Shown one piece after another: positions 29,417 to 40,655 of a stretch of 64,000 nt of DNA. The first letter of the stretch is position 1. Every line of letters starts with the position of its first letter. Source of the stretch: Bosea sp. (in: a-proteobacteria) (GTDB taxonomy: Bacteria; Pseudomonadota; Alphaproteobacteria; Rhizobiales; Beijerinckiaceae); NCBI GenBank assembly GCA_023910605.1, contig JAAVVV010000001.1, forward strand, positions 486,698-550,697. Reading direction: 5' to 3'. The notes beneath the pieces were generated by a model, which saw only the letters and a list, made by a program, of their open reading frames with translations, searched no databases and had not been told where the DNA came from. The translations under genes and the position numbers were made by a program.

Positions 29417-30786
29417 CAGGCGATCTCGCCGCCAAGCGCGTTCATCATGGGCAGGAAAGTGGGAAAGCTGGTGGCGATGGTGTCGCGGTCGTCCACGCTC
29501 ATCGGCCTTGCCGAGGCCATGCCGAGCACGAGGAAGCTCATGGCGATGCGGTGATCGAGATGAGTCAGCGCAAGCCCCCCGCCTGCGACCTCGCCGCCCC
29601 CGCCCTGGACCACGAGATCATCGCCCTCGACCGCGGCCTGCACGCCGGCCGCCGCCAGGCCGGCGGCCACCGCCGCCAGCCGGTCCGATTCCTTGACGCG
29701 CAGCTCATGGAGCCCGCGCATGCGGGTGACCCCCGCCGCATAGGAGGCTGCCACTGCCAGGATCGGGTATTCATCGATCATGGACGGCGCGCGCTCGGGC
29801 GGCACCGTCACGCCGGTCAGCTCGGAATGGCGCACGCGCAGCGTCGCCACCTCCTCGCCGCCCTCATGGCCCACGGCCTCGACATCGATGCGCGCACCCA
29901 TCTCGCGCAGCGTGGCGATGAGCCCGGTGCGCAGCGGGTTCATCATCACGCTTTCGAGGATGATGTCGGAGCCAGGGGTGATCAGCGCCGCGACCATGGG
30001 AAACGCCGCGGAGGAAGGGTCCGCCGGCACCACGATCGGCGCGGGCCTGAGCTCGGGCTGGCCCTTCAGCACGATCTTGCGGCCATGGCTGCCGTGCGGC
30101 TCGACCCGCACGTCGGCGCCGAAATGGCGCAGCATGGTTTCGGTGTGATCGCGCGTCGCCTCGGCCTCGATCACGGTCGTCTCGCCGGGAGCGTTGAGGC
30201 CGGCGAGCAGCACTGCGGACTTGACCTGCGCGGAGGCGACCGGCGTTTCGTAGTTGATGGGGATGGCTTCATCCGGCCCCTGCAGCGTCAGCGGCACCCG
30301 GCCGCCCTCCTGCTGCGCGGTGACGGTGACGCCCATGCGCAGCAGCGGCTCAAGGATGCGGCGCATGGGCCGCTTGCGCAGGGAAGCATCGCCATCGAAG
30401 GTCGTGACGATGGGGTGCGAGCCGCACACGCCCATCATCAGCCGCGAGCCGGTGCCCGCATTGCCGAAATCGAGCACGCCCCCGGGCTGGCGCAAGCCGC
30501 CGACGCCGACCCCATGGACGCGCCAGATGCCATCGCCCTCGCGCACCACATGGGCGCCGAGCGCGCGGGCGGCCTGTGCGGTGCGCAGCACATCCTCGCC
30601 TTCGAGCAGGCCCGAGATCCGCGTCTCGCCGACGCTGAGCAGCCCGAAAATCATTGAGCGGTGCGACATGGACTTGTCGCCTGGCACGCGGACGCGGCCC
30701 TGGAGGGGGGCGGCCCGGCGCGAAGTGGCGGGCTGCGGCGAGCTGTGGCCATGGGGGGCGGCGGGCGGGCTTTCGGAGCTGGACAC
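29416..30786 (-). CDS. aroA: 3-phosphoshikimate 1-carboxyvinyltransferase (EPSP synthase)
   Basis: EPSP synthase of the shikimate pathway, 456 residues with the chosen start. PEP and shikimate-3-phosphate site motifs are [15 protein letters not shown] near 35-49, [13 protein letters not shown] near 109-121, and [15 protein letters not shown] in the second half. Ala in the GNAGTGSR loop rather than the Gly of many class I enzymes is often seen in class II, glyphosate-tolerant AroA proteins of alphaproteobacteria. That property is only an inference. The start is uncertain: GTG 30786 gives a normal N-terminus, while an ATG at 30879 would add 31 Arg-rich residues. Confidence 0.92.
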   Translation of the reverse strand: MSSSESPPAAPHGHSSPQPATSRRAAPLQGRVRVPGDKSMSHRSMIFGLLSVGETRISGLLEGEDVLRTAQAARALGAHVVREGDGIWRVHGVGVGGLRQPGGVLDFGNAGTGSRLMMGVCGSHPIVTTFDGDASLRKRPMRRILEPLLRMGVTVTAQQEGGRVPLTLQGPDEAIPINYETPVASAQVKSAVLLAGLNAPGETTVIEAEATRDHTETMLRHFGADVRVEPHGSHGRKIVLKGQPELRPAPIVVPADPSSAAFPMVAALITPGSDIILESVMMNPLRTGLIATLREMGARIDVEAVGHEGGEEVATLRVRHSELTGVTVPPERAPSMIDEYPILAVAASYAAGVTRMRGLHELRVKESDRLAAVAAGLAAAGVQAAVEGDDLVVQGGGGEVAGGGLALTHLDHRIAMSFLVLGMASARPMSVDDRDTIATSFPTFLPMMNALGGEIA

Positions 30787-30898
30787 GGGCGCTTTGGACC
30801 ATCTGCGGGAGGGGCGGCCCGGGCGGGCGCGGAGCCTTGGCCGTTTATCACGGGCACCGCATGCGCGCCAACATGCCATGGCGCAGGGCCGAAAAGAA

Positions 30899-30928
30899 TT
30901 GACATGACAGGCCTACACGGACTAACGC
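30899..30928 (+). promoter_or_regulatory. Possible promoter for the TIGR02300 gene
   Basis: TTGACA at 30899-30904 is a perfect -35 box. The best -10 candidate, TAACGC at 30923-30928, sits 18 bases away and is poor. Position fits a leader of about 35 bases before the GTG at 30969. Only the -35 half is convincing. Confidence 0.35.
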
Positions 30929-30968
30929 CACCCGACCAAACCAGAACTCAGCCCCAGGAAGCAGAACC

Positions 30969-31337
30969 GTGGCCAAACCGGAACTCGGCATCAAGCGCGT
31001 TTGCCCCGTGACGGGACGCAAGTTCTACGATCTGAACCGCGACCCCGTCGTCTCGCCCTATTCGGGCCAGGCCTATCCCCGTGCCTATTTCGAGCCGCAG
31101 GCCAAGGCGCCCGTGCGCGACGAGGAGGAAGAGGAGGTGGAAGCCGCCCCGGTCGAGCTCGTCGCGCTCGAAGAGGTCGACGCGCCCGAGGCCGCCGCCA
31201 AGGACGTGGTGGTCGAGGACATCGACGAGGACATCGCCGCCGACGAGGAAGACACCTTCCTCGAGGCCGATGAGGAGGACGATGATGACGTCTCCGACCT
31301 CATCGACGGCGACATCGTCGACGACGAGGAAAGCTGA
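30969..31337 (+). CDS. TIGR02300 family protein (acidic, zinc-ribbon-like N-terminus)
   Basis: A 122-residue protein of an alphaproteobacterial family known as TIGR02300. The conserved N-terminal 45 residues (KPELGIKRVCPVTGRKFYDL followed by DPVVSPYSGQAYP) resemble half of a zinc ribbon, with one visible cysteine. The remainder is a long acidic tail with runs of Glu and Asp. Function is unknown. A GTG start is supported by AGGAAG seven to twelve bases upstream. It sits next to tRNA-Ala and divergent from aroA, the family's usual context in rhizobia. Confidence 0.85.
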   Translation: MAKPELGIKRVCPVTGRKFYDLNRDPVVSPYSGQAYPRAYFEPQAKAPVRDEEEEEVEAAPVELVALEEVDAPEAAAKDVVVEDIDEDIAADEEDTFLEADEEDDDDVSDLIDGDIVDDEES

Positions 31338-31365
31338 GCCTGCAAAAAAGGGGTCGCTTTGCCCC

Positions 31366-31394
31366 TTGATGCTTCGGCGCGGGGCGTGTAGAGA
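31366..31394 (+). promoter_or_regulatory. Promoter of the tRNA-Ala gene
   Basis: TTGATG (31366-31371) and TAGAGA (31389-31394) are separated by 17 bases. The start would lie near 31401, about 70 bases before the tRNA. The -35 box shares bases with the hairpin AAGGGG/CCCCTT (31348-31353 and 31362-31367) that follows the TIGR02300 gene, so terminator and promoter overlap. Confidence 0.5.
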
Positions 31395-31472
31395 CCGCTC
31401 CGCAACGCCTCGCCCCGGCGGCAAGGCATTGACGACCCGGCAGCCGCATCCCATGGGTGGCTGCCTCAGAGT

Positions 31473-31548
31473 GGGGCCATAGCTCAGCTGGGAGAGCGCC
31501 TGCATGGCATGCAGGAGGTCAGCGGTTCGATCCCGCTTGGCTCCACCA
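31473..31548 (+). tRNA. tRNA-Ala (anticodon GGC)
   Basis: A complete 76-base cloverleaf. The acceptor stem GGGGCCA pairs with TGGCTCC (one G-U pair), the D arm contains AGCTCAGCTGGGAGAGC, and the anticodon stem CCTGC/GCAGG encloses the loop ATGGCAT with anticodon GGC. The T arm has GGTTCGATC. The discriminator is A and CCA is encoded in the DNA. It reads GCC and GCU codons, GCC being heavily used in this genome. Confidence 0.97.
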
Positions 31549-31741
31549 AATCTTGCCCCTGGCCCCTGACAGGCAGACCTGTCGCAGCCCGCCTTCACTG
31601 GCGGCGCGGAAGGAGAGCTTGTCGGGCATGGCGAACGCCTGGTTGCGCATCGCCGCGCATTCCGCGAGGACCGGAGTGGGCACTTTGCATCAAGGCGCTG
31701 TTGTCGGACAGCATGCGCGGCCGGCAGGGACCGCCCGGCGA

Positions 31742-32836
31742 TCAGCCCTCGCGCTTCATCATCATGTCGGACACCACCTTGGCGGTGAAATCGACCATGG
31801 GCACGATCCGGGCATAGTTGAGCCGGGTGGGGCCGATGATGCCGACGACGCCGATGATCTGCTGGCGGCTGTCACGGAAAGGCGCGGCGATGAGCGAGGA
31901 GCCTGACAGCGAGAACAGCTTGTTTTCGGAGCCGATGAAGATGCGCACGCCATCGGCCGTCTCGGCGCGGGAGAGCAGCTCGATCACCTCCTTCTGCGTC
32001 TCGAGATCGGCGAAGAGCAGCCGGATGCGCTCGAGATCCTCCTGCGCGTCGAGATCCTCGAGCAGATTGGCCTGCCCGCGCACGATGAGCTGGCGCGCGC
32101 CCTCCTCGCCGACGCTGACGGCAAGCCCGGCCTCTACGAGGCGACCCGTCAGGATGTCGAGCTCCTGCGCCACCTGCGCTCGGTGCGTCTCGAGATCGGC
32201 GCGGATCTCGCTGATGGTGCGGCCCTGCAGCCGGGCGTTGAGGAAGTTGGTCGCCTCGACCAGCGCGGAGGCCGGAAGCCCGGGCGGCAGCGCCAGGATG
32301 CGGTTCTCGACCTGGCCATCCGCGCTGACCAGCACGACCAGCGCGCGGGTCGGATCGAGCATCACGAACTCGACATGCTTCAGGCGCGCATTGGTCTTGC
32401 TGGCCAGGACCACGCCGGCGCCGCGCGACAGGCCGGAGAGCAGCATCGAGGCCTCGGCCAGAACCCCGTCCAGCGAACGGCCCGAGGCGGCGCGCACCTG
32501 GGATTCGATCGCGGCGCGCTCGTCCCCGGTCGGGTCGCCCACCTCCATCATGGCGTCGACGAAGAAGCGCAGGCCCTTTTCGGTGGGCATGCGGCCGGCG
32601 GAGGTGTGCGGCGCGAAGATGAGGCCCGCCTCTTCGAGATCCGACATGACGTTGCGGACCGAGGCCGGCGACAGCGTCATGGGGATGATGCGCGAGAGGT
32701 TGCGCGAGCCCAGCGGCTCGCCATTGGCGAGATAGTTCTCCACGATCCGGCGGAAGATCTCCCGCGAGCGTTCATCCACGCCGCCGCCATTGGCGAGGGC
32801 AGACGCCCTTGCCGGAGGGCGCACAAGCTGTGTCAT
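31742..32836 (-). CDS. hrcA: Heat-inducible transcription repressor HrcA
   Basis: A 364-residue repressor of class I heat-shock genes, which binds CIRCE elements before groESL or dnaK. The N-terminal winged helix (about 20-100) includes [22 protein letters not shown]... and [17 protein letters not shown] with [21 protein letters not shown]-like domain follows. It is monocistronic here: no grpE or rph is adjacent, unlike many relatives, and I find no CIRCE (TTAGCACTC-N9-GAGTGCTAA) in the 395 bases upstream. It is transcribed divergently from typA. Confidence 0.93.
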   Translation of the reverse strand: MTQLVRPPARASALANGGGVDERSREIFRRIVENYLANGEPLGSRNLSRIIPMTLSPASVRNVMSDLEEAGLIFAPHTSAGRMPTEKGLRFFVDAMMEVGDPTGDERAAIESQVRAASGRSLDGVLAEASMLLSGLSRGAGVVLASKTNARLKHVEFVMLDPTRALVVLVSADGQVENRILALPPGLPASALVEATNFLNARLQGRTISEIRADLETHRAQVAQELDILTGRLVEAGLAVSVGEEGARQLIVRGQANLLEDLDAQEDLERIRLLFADLETQKEVIELLSRAETADGVRIFIGSENKLFSLSGSSLIAAPFRDSRQQIIGVVGIIGPTRLNYARIVPMVDFTAKVVSDMMMKREG

Positions 32837-33231
32837 CGCTGCCTTCTCTCCCTGTCCAGACCGTCCCGTCCACCGCGCCCGATGCGGCTCGCACGAGCCT
32901 GCCGTGCCAGCATGGGCGCCTGAACCGTTTCAACTCCGCATCAGGCCATCGCGCGGCGCGGCAATCAAGCGTCTGTCACGCGTTTTTCATTGAAATGACC
33001 CAGAACCGCGCCATCTGCCTTTCCAATTGCATCCAACCCCCGGCTGGTGATATTGCAGCGCAACGAATTGGGGGGCGCAAGCTGGGTCGGCATCGGGCCC
33101 GAGCCTGCGCCTCCCCTGTTTTTTGGCTGGCCGTCCGGTCCTTCCCGGCGTCCGGCCTCAACGTCCGTCAATCGCCCGTCATCCGACCTCTGCGCGGCCA
33201 GCCGCCGCCCGCAATCGCAAAGTCCGCCACC
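32837..33231 (+). other. Intergenic region between divergent hrcA and typA
   Basis: The 395 bases hold no gene I can support; open frames here are short and lack coding character. It contains a likely typA promoter (33027-33054) and a lower-G+C stretch around 32980-33010 that may hold the hrcA promoter on the other strand, though I cannot point to clear boxes there. No CIRCE element was found. Confidence 0.6.
33027..33054 (+). promoter_or_regulatory. Likely typA promoter
   Basis: TTGCAT (33027-33032) and GATATT (33049-33054) are separated by 16 bases. This gives a leader of about 170 bases before the typA start. The match is moderate, but this is the best promoter-like pair in the region. 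Confidence 0.4.
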
Positions 33232-35058
33232 ATGTCGCTTCGCAACATCGCCATCATCGCCCACGTCGACCATGGCAAGACCACGCTTGTCGACAAGCTG
33301 CTCAGCCAGGCCGGCTCCTTCCGCGACAACCAGCGTGTGGCCGAGCGCGTGATGGACTCGAACGACCTCGAGAAGGAACGCGGCATCACCATTCTCGCCA
33401 AGTGCACCTCGGTGGTCTGGAAGGATGTCCGCATCAACATCGTCGACACGCCGGGCCACGCCGATTTCGGCGGCGAGGTCGAGCGCATCCTCAACATGGT
33501 CGATGGCGTGATCGTGCTGGTCGACGCCGCCGAAGGGCCGATGCCGCAGACCAAGTTCGTGGTCGGCAAGGCGCTGAAGCTCGGCCTGCGCCCCATCGTG
33601 GCGATCAACAAGATCGACCGTCCGGATGGACGCCATGTCGAGGTGGTCAACGAGGTGTTCGACCTCTTCGCCGCGCTCGACGCCAATGACGACCAGCTCG
33701 ATTTCCCCATCCTCTACGGCTCGGGCCGCGATGGCTGGATGGCGGCGAAGCCGGAAGGTCCGAAGGATGAGGGCCTCGCCCCGCTCTTCGACCTGGTGCT
33801 CACGCATGTGCCGCAGGCCAAGACCGAGGAAGGCCCGTTCCGCATGATCGGCACGCTGCTGGAGGCCAACCCCTTCCTCGGCCGCATGATCACCGGTCGC
33901 GTCACCTCCGGCTCGATCAAGCCGAACATGCCGATCAAGGCGCTGGCCCAGGACGGCACGCTGGTCGAAACCGGCCGCGTCTCGAAGATCCTCGCCTTCC
34001 GCGGCGTCGAGCGCACGCCGATCGACGAGGCCGTTCCGGGCGACATCGTCGCGATCGCGGGCCTGTCCAGGGGCACGGTCGCCGACACATTCTGCGCGCC
34101 GGAGGTCATGGAGGCCATGAAGGCCCAGCCGATCGACCCGCCCACCGTCTCGATGTCGTTCATCGTCAATGACAGCCCGCTGGCCGGCACCGAGGGCGAC
34201 AAGGTGACCAGCCGCGTCATCCGCGACCGGCTCCTCAAGGAAGCCGAAGGCAATGTCGCGCTCAAGATCGAGGAAAGCGCCGACAAGGACAGCTTCATCG
34301 TCTCCGGCCGCGGCGAACTGCAGCTTGCCATCCTGATCGAGACAATGCGCCGCGAGGGCTTCGAATTGGGCGTCTCGCGTCCGCGAGTCGTCTACCAGAA
34401 GGACGCCGGGGGCAATCTGCTCGAGCCGATCGAGGAAGTGCTGATCGACGTGGACGAGGAGCACTCCGGCATCGTCGTGCAGAAGATGAGCGAGCGGAAG
34501 GCCGAGATGCTGGAGATGCGCCCCTCGGGCGGCAATCGTCTTCGCCTCGTGTTTCATGCCCCGACACGGGGCCTGATCGGCTACCAGTCCGAGCTGATGA
34601 CCGACACGCGCGGCACGGCGATCATGAACCGGCTCTTCCACGCCTATCAGCCCTATCGCGGCGAGATGGCGGGCCGCGTCAACGGCGTGCTGATCTCCAA
34701 CGATGCCGGCGAGGCCGTGGCCTATGCGCTGTGGAACCTCGAGGATCGCGGCCCGATGGTCATCGAGCCGGGCTGGAAGGTCTATCAGGGCATGATCATC
34801 GGCATCCACAGCCGGGATAATGACCTTGAGGTCAACGTGCTCAAGGGCAAGAAGCTCACCAACATCCGCACCACCTCGAAGGACGAGGCCGTGCGCCTGA
34901 CCCCGCCGATCCGCATGACGCTGGAACGGGCGCTGGCCTGGATCCAGGATGACGAGCTTGTCGAGGTCACGCCGAAATCGATCCGGCTGCGCAAGATGAA
35001 GCTTGACCCGAATGAGCGCAAGCGCGCCGAGAAGATGAAGGAAGCGCTGGCGAGCTGA
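33232..35058 (+). CDS. typA: Ribosome-associated GTPase TypA/BipA
   Basis: A 608-residue translational GTPase involved in 50S assembly and stress adaptation. The G domain has [15 protein letters not shown] (residues about 10-24), [17 protein letters not shown] and NKIDRPDGR; domains II and III follow, and the TypA-specific C-terminal region includes [18 protein letters not shown]. Length is normal. ATG 33232 gives the family's usual [15 protein letters not shown] start; the in-frame extension upstream lacks homology. No partner gene is co-transcribed. Confidence 0.96.
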   Translation: MSLRNIAIIAHVDHGKTTLVDKLLSQAGSFRDNQRVAERVMDSNDLEKERGITILAKCTSVVWKDVRINIVDTPGHADFGGEVERILNMVDGVIVLVDAAEGPMPQTKFVVGKALKLGLRPIVAINKIDRPDGRHVEVVNEVFDLFAALDANDDQLDFPILYGSGRDGWMAAKPEGPKDEGLAPLFDLVLTHVPQAKTEEGPFRMIGTLLEANPFLGRMITGRVTSGSIKPNMPIKALAQDGTLVETGRVSKILAFRGVERTPIDEAVPGDIVAIAGLSRGTVADTFCAPEVMEAMKAQPIDPPTVSMSFIVNDSPLAGTEGDKVTSRVIRDRLLKEAEGNVALKIEESADKDSFIVSGRGELQLAILIETMRREGFELGVSRPRVVYQKDAGGNLLEPIEEVLIDVDEEHSGIVVQKMSERKAEMLEMRPSGGNRLRLVFHAPTRGLIGYQSELMTDTRGTAIMNRLFHAYQPYRGEMAGRVNGVLISNDAGEAVAYALWNLEDRGPMVIEPGWKVYQGMIIGIHSRDNDLEVNVLKGKKLTNIRTTSKDEAVRLTPPIRMTLERALAWIQDDELVEVTPKSIRLRKMKLDPNERKRAEKMKEALAS

Positions 35059-35207
35059 GGCTCGCGGCTGTTTCGACCTTGCTCTTCCGCAAGATTGCCG
35101 TTGTCTATCTTTTCGTGTCTTGCATCGCTGATCGCGGCGCTCTCTTCCGGCCCGCCACTGCGCCGCGTGGTTCGGGCAGATGGCCATGATGGCCGCCCCT
35201 GCCCAAT

Positions 35208-35231
35208 CCGGCAGGCTTGACGCCCTGCCGG
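35208..35231 (+). terminator. Hairpin between convergent typA and usp genes
   Basis: CCGGCAGG (35208-35215) pairs with CCTGCCGG (35224-35231) over an 8-base loop, in the 190-base gap where typA and the stress-protein gene converge. No T-run on either strand, so it may act only with Rho, or as an mRNA end barrier for both genes. Confidence 0.35.
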
Positions 35232-35248
35232 CAGGGCCGGCTGAGGCG

Positions 35249-35746
35249 TCAGGCCAGCGCGTCAATCTCCTGATCGCTCAGATGGCCGGGCACGATTGCG
35301 AGCGGCACGGGAAACTGCCCTGAGCTCAGCCCCGCCAGCATGCTCACGAGCGGGCCTGGCCCGTCGGCATCGGCGCCCGCGGCGAGCACGAGGATCGCCA
35401 CGTCCTCATCCTCCTCGATCAGCTTGAGGATTTCCTCGGCCTCCTGCCCCATTCGCACCTGTGTCTCGGGCTCGAGACCCGCCACGGCGCGCACGATCTC
35501 GGCCGCATTCTCCAGCCGGCGCTCCGCCTCGGCCTGGCTTTCGGCCTGCATCACGTCGCCCACCCCCAGCCACTGCGTGAACTCGGGCGGCGGCGCCACG
35601 GCCACAAGCAGCACCACAGAGCCGATGCGGGCCGCGCGGCGGGCCGCAAAGCGGACGGCGCGGCCGCATTCGGGAGTCTCGTCGACCACGGCCATGAATT
35701 TCGGCCGATGGCCCGGCTCGTAAGCCCGCCGCGTTGTCGCTGTCAT
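35249..35746 (-). CDS. Universal stress protein (UspA family)
   Basis: A 165-residue protein with the Usp alpha/beta fold: an N-terminal KFMAVVDETPECGRAVRFAARRA strand-helix and a central VRMGQEAEEILKLIEEDEDVAILVLAA segment. The ATP-binding G-2x-G-9x-G(S/T) motif is poorly preserved at ILVLAAGADADGPGPLVSML, so nucleotide binding is doubtful. The gene follows trpS on the same strand with 75 bases between, a grouping (murJ-trpS-usp) common in rhizobia. Start could be at ATG 35746 or 17 codons later at MAVVDET. Confidence 0.82.
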   Translation of the reverse strand: MTATTRRAYEPGHRPKFMAVVDETPECGRAVRFAARRAARIGSVVLLVAVAPPPEFTQWLGVGDVMQAESQAEAERRLENAAEIVRAVAGLEPETQVRMGQEAEEILKLIEEDEDVAILVLAAGADADGPGPLVSMLAGLSSGQFPVPLAIVPGHLSDQEIDALA

Positions 35747-35821
35747 GAGGGTCCGCTCCGCCGCCGGCCGCGATCATGAGCGAAGGCTCAGGGCAAAAGC
35801 AAGGCGTAGCGGCGGCGGCCC

Positions 35822-36874
35822 TCAGCGGGCGCGCACGAAGCCGACAATGTCCTTCACCTCGGCCATGGTGACGTCGGCGATGGCGCGGGCGCGGGCCGCG
35901 CCATCGCCGAGGATGCGGTCGATCTCGGCAGGGTCCGCCAGAAGGCGCTTCATCTCGCCGTTGATCGGCGAAAGCCTGGCCACCGCAAGATCGACCAGCG
36001 CCGCCTTGAAGCCGGAGAATTGCGCGCCGCCGAACTGGTCGAGCACGGCCTGCTTGGAGGTGTCGACGAGGCCGGCGAAGATGCCCACCAGATTGTCGGC
36101 CTCGGGGCGGGCCTCCAGCCCCTTCTCCTCGGAGGGCAGGGCGTCAGGGTCGGTCTTGGCCTTGCGCACCTTCTGCGCGATCGTGTCGGCATCATCGGTC
36201 ATGTTGATGCGCGAATAGTCCGACGGGTCGGATTTCGACATCTTCTTGGTGCCGTCGCGCAAGCTCATGACGCGCGCCGCCGGCCCGCCGATCATCGGGT
36301 CGGTGAGCGGGAAATAGGCGTCGCCATGGCCCTTGGCGGCGATGGATTCGGCGAAATCGACGTTGAATTTCTGCGCGATGTCGCGTGTGAGCTCCAGATG
36401 CTGCTTCTGGTCCTCGCCGACCGGCACGGCAGTGGCCTTGTAGAGCAGGATGTCGGCGGCCATCAGCACGGGATAATCATAAAGGCCGACCGAGGCGTTC
36501 TCGCGGTCCTTGCCGGCCTTCTCCTTGAACTGGGTCATGCGGTTGAGCCAGCCAAGCCGCGCCACGGTGTTGAAGATCCAGCCCAGCTCCGCATGGCCGG
36601 ACACCTGGCTCTGGTTGAACAGGATGGAGCGCATGGGATCGATGCCGGCGGCGATGTAGGCGGCCGTAACCTCGCGGATCGAGCGGGTCAGCACCTCGGG
36701 CCCGCCCCAGACGGAGGCGGGCTGGGTGATGGCGTGCATGTCCACCACGCAGTAAATGCACTCATGGCTCTCCTGCATCTCGACCCAGCGCTTCAGGGCG
36801 CCAAGGTAGTTGCCGAGGTGCAGCGTGTGCGTGGGCTGCATGCCGGAAAAGACGCGGGGGGTGAAGGAGGCCAT
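35822..36874 (-). CDS. trpS: Tryptophanyl-tRNA synthetase
   Basis: A 350-residue class I aminoacyl-tRNA synthetase that charges tRNA-Trp. The HIGH-like motif is [14 protein letters not shown] near residues 14-27 and the KMSKS motif is intact ([14 protein letters not shown], about 208-221). The specificity segment [27 protein letters not shown] is present. Size fits the bacterial TrpRS I. It follows murJ on the same strand after 95 bases; usp is next downstream. Confidence 0.97.
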   Translation of the reverse strand: MASFTPRVFSGMQPTHTLHLGNYLGALKRWVEMQESHECIYCVVDMHAITQPASVWGGPEVLTRSIREVTAAYIAAGIDPMRSILFNQSQVSGHAELGWIFNTVARLGWLNRMTQFKEKAGKDRENASVGLYDYPVLMAADILLYKATAVPVGEDQKQHLELTRDIAQKFNVDFAESIAAKGHGDAYFPLTDPMIGGPAARVMSLRDGTKKMSKSDPSDYSRINMTDDADTIAQKVRKAKTDPDALPSEEKGLEARPEADNLVGIFAGLVDTSKQAVLDQFGGAQFSGFKAALVDLAVARLSPINGEMKRLLADPAEIDRILGDGAARARAIADVTMAEVKDIVGFVRAR

Positions 36875-36969
36875 GGCGCAGTCCGATCGAAAACGGGTTT
36901 CGCGGCCTTATGAGGCAAGGGCGCGCGCGTTGACAAGTGCGCTGCGCGGGCCGGCGCGGCCAGCCGCGT

Positions 36970-38559
36970 TCAGGGCGCGGATTTTCTGATGCCGTGGATG
37001 GCGAGACCGGTGCGGAGCGCGCCGAAAGCCCAGGCCGCCGCAGCATAGACGCCGAGGCCTGCCGCGCAGAGTCCCGTCAGCAGCGCAAATTCGCGCAGCC
37101 CCGCCTGGCGTCCGATGAGGGCATCGGACATGCCGGCGCCGAGCCAGGTGACGGCCACGCCCATCAGGGCTGCGGCGGTCGCGCCGATGAGGACGAGGCG
37201 CAGCAGGGCCAGGCCCGGCGCCCAGAGCCGGTCGTGCACGAGCCACAGCGCCAGCAGCAGGCTCTGCGTCCAGAAGGCGAGGGACGCCGCCAGAGCCGCC
37301 CCCGTGGCCGGCATGCCCGGCGCGAGGAACATTCCGCCCAGCGCCGCAGTGCCGATCGAGACCAGCCCTACGGCAAGCGGCTTTCCGGGGTTCTGGCGTG
37401 CGAAATAGACCTGGGCCAGCACCTTGGCGATGACCGCGCCCGGCAGCCCCACCGCGAAGGCCGCGAGCGCCGCCGCGGTGCGCTCGCGATCGACCGGACC
37501 GAAGCGGCCGCGCTCGAACAGCACCGCCACGATCGGCTCGGCCAGCACAGCCAGCGCCGTGGCGGCCGGAATGGCGAGCATCAGGCCGAGCGCCAGCGCC
37601 CCGCTCACGGTCGCGCGCCGTCCGGCCTCATCGCTTTCGGCCTCGCGCGCAGCGATCTCGGGCAGCAGCACGACGCCCATCGCCACGGCCACGAAGCCGA
37701 GCGGCAACTGGAAGACGCGGTCGGCGTAATAGAGCCAGGAGACGGCGCCGGGCTGGCTGGACGCGATCTGCGTCGCGACCAGCAGCACGAACTGCGCGGT
37801 GGCGCTGGCCAGCAGGGCTGGCACGCCGAGGCGGACGAGCCGGCGCATGGCGGGCGACCAGCCAAGGCGGATGGGCGGGATGCGGGGCGGCTTCCAGCCC
37901 AGCGCCCAGAACACCAGCAGCAGGTGCAAGGCGCCCGCCAGGCTGACGCACCAGGCGAGGTTCTTGGCGACGCGGAAAGCCGGCTGATCATGATGGCCGT
38001 CCCACAACAGCGAGGTTATCAGCACGAGGTTGAGCATGATGGGCGCCAGCGCCGCCACCGCAAAGCGCCTCTCGGCATTGAGGATGGCCGCGACCAGCGA
38101 GGCCAGCACGGTGAAGCCCACGAAGGGCAGGGCAAGGCGCGTGTAGTTCTGCGCGAGCGCAAAGGTGAGCGGCGCATCCCTGAAGCCTCCCGCCAGCCCC
38201 AGCACGAGCCAGGGGGCGATGAGCTCGGACAAGCCGACAATCAGCAGCAGGATCGCCGCGAAGTTGCCGATGGCCTCGCCGGCGAAGCGGCGCGCCTCGG
38301 CATCGCCCTCGTGGGTCTTGAGGCTGAGGTAGACGGGCACGAACGGGGCGTTGAGCCCGCCCTCGCCCAGCACGCGCCGGAACATGTTGGGCAGTCGGAA
38401 GGCCACGAGGAAGGCGTCGGCAATAGGCCCAGCCCCCAGCGCCCGCGCGATCAGCACGTCGCGGACGAAGCCGAGCAGCCGCGAGGCCACCGTCGCAAGG
38501 CCGACTATGGCCGAGTCGCGCGCCAGATGTGAGGCCGGCTCGGCGGTGCGGTCTGTCAT
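36970..38559 (-). CDS. murJ: Lipid II flippase MurJ (MviN)
   Basis: A 529-residue polytopic membrane protein with about 14 hydrophobic segments. It carries the MurJ start SAIVGLATVASRLLGFVRDVLIARALGAGPIADAF (residues about 15-49) and PNMFRRVLGEGGLNAPFVPVY (near 55-75), with the arginines that line the lipid II cavity. MurJ flips the peptidoglycan precursor lipid II across the inner membrane. murJ-trpS order on the same strand is typical of rhizobia; glnD, often upstream there, is replaced by hslU here. Confidence 0.95.
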   Translation of the reverse strand: MTDRTAEPASHLARDSAIVGLATVASRLLGFVRDVLIARALGAGPIADAFLVAFRLPNMFRRVLGEGGLNAPFVPVYLSLKTHEGDAEARRFAGEAIGNFAAILLLIVGLSELIAPWLVLGLAGGFRDAPLTFALAQNYTRLALPFVGFTVLASLVAAILNAERRFAVAALAPIMLNLVLITSLLWDGHHDQPAFRVAKNLAWCVSLAGALHLLLVFWALGWKPPRIPPIRLGWSPAMRRLVRLGVPALLASATAQFVLLVATQIASSQPGAVSWLYYADRVFQLPLGFVAVAMGVVLLPEIAAREAESDEAGRRATVSGALALGLMLAIPAATALAVLAEPIVAVLFERGRFGPVDRERTAAALAAFAVGLPGAVIAKVLAQVYFARQNPGKPLAVGLVSIGTAALGGMFLAPGMPATGAALAASLAFWTQSLLLALWLVHDRLWAPGLALLRLVLIGATAAALMGVAVTWLGAGMSDALIGRQAGLREFALLTGLCAAGLGVYAAAAWAFGALRTGLAIHGIRKSAP

Positions 38560-38616
38560 TTCGGGACGATGACCGTGTTTTGCGGCGAAAGGGAGATGGG
38601 GCGGCGCATTGCGGGC

Positions 38617-39927
<1,311 letters not shown>

Positions 39928-39936
39928 GCCGGCTCC

Positions 39937-40494
39937 TCAGGCGACGTCCAGGCTCTCGATCACGAGCGAGTGGTTGGTGTAGACGCAGATGTCGCCCGCG
40001 ATGGCCATGGCCTTGCGCACGATGGCCTCGGCATCGAGATCGGTGTCGGCCAGGGCGCGCGCCGCCGCCAGCGCGTAGTTGCCGCCCGAACCGATCGCCA
40101 TGATCCCGTCGGCCGGCTCAAGCACATCGCCCGTGCCGGAGAGCAGAAGGCCGACCTGCCTGTCGGCGACCAGCAGCATGGCTTCCAGCCGGCGCAGATA
40201 GCGATCCGTGCGCCAGTCCTTGGCCAGCTCGACGCAGGCGCGCATGAGCTGCACCGGATACTGATCCAGCTTGGCCTCGAGCCGCTCGAACAGGGTGAAG
40301 GCATCGGCGGTTGCGCCCGCGAATCCGGCGATCACCGAGCCCTTGGCGAGCAGCCGCACCTTGCGGGCATTGCCCTTCACGATGGTGGGGCCGAGCGATA
40401 CCTGCCCGTCGCCGCCGACCACCACCTTGCCGCCCTTGCGCACCATCAGGATGGTGGTGGCGTGCATCACGGGAAGGGCGCCGTGCTCCATCAT
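39937..40494 (-). CDS. hslV: ATP-dependent protease peptidase subunit HslV
   Basis: A 185-residue Ntn-hydrolase, the proteolytic core of HslUV. The nucleophile would be Thr13 after removal of the propeptide [12 protein letters not shown], since [15 protein letters not shown] is the family's processing site. Motifs GDGQVSLG and [14 protein letters not shown] are intact. Two consecutive ATG codons (40494 and 40491) are both possible starts; longer in-frame extension toward 40650 overlaps hisB and lacks homology. The 12-residue propeptide is longer than the single Met of the E. coli enzyme. Confidence 0.94.
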   Translation of the reverse strand: MMEHGALPVMHATTILMVRKGGKVVVGGDGQVSLGPTIVKGNARKVRLLAKGSVIAGFAGATADAFTLFERLEAKLDQYPVQLMRACVELAKDWRTDRYLRRLEAMLLVADRQVGLLLSGTGDVLEPADGIMAIGSGGNYALAAARALADTDLDAEAIVRKAMAIAGDICVYTNHSLVIESLDVA

Positions 40495-40529
40495 GGTCGA
40501 ATCGCTTTCGGGGCTGCTGTCATCACGCC

Positions 40530-40558
40530 TATGTAGCGATTCTGCGGCCCCGGACCAA
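40530..40558 (-). promoter_or_regulatory. Promoter of hslV-hslU
   Basis: Read on the minus strand, TTGGTC (40553-40558) and TACATA (40530-40535) have a 17-base spacer; transcription would start near 40523, about 29 bases before hslV. A heat-shock sigma factor (RpoH) is expected for hslVU in proteobacteria. These boxes could suit RpoH or the housekeeping sigma; sequence does not decide. Confidence 0.5.
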
Positions 40559-40655
40559 CGGCCCCGGACCAGGGGCGGGCGCTCATTCCATGGTGGCCAT
40601 CGCCGCGCCGCGCTGCTAAAGCCTCGCCCGACACCAGAACGCGGGGGCAAGGGCC

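Noticed and set aside
32965-35265. Open frame of 766 codons on the minus strand opposite typA
   Set aside because: Antisense of typA; composition of a shadow frame and no known motif.
36937-38532. Open frame of 531 codons on the plus strand opposite murJ
   Set aside because: Antisense of a gene with clear MurJ motifs; product is Gln/Arg/His-rich low complexity.
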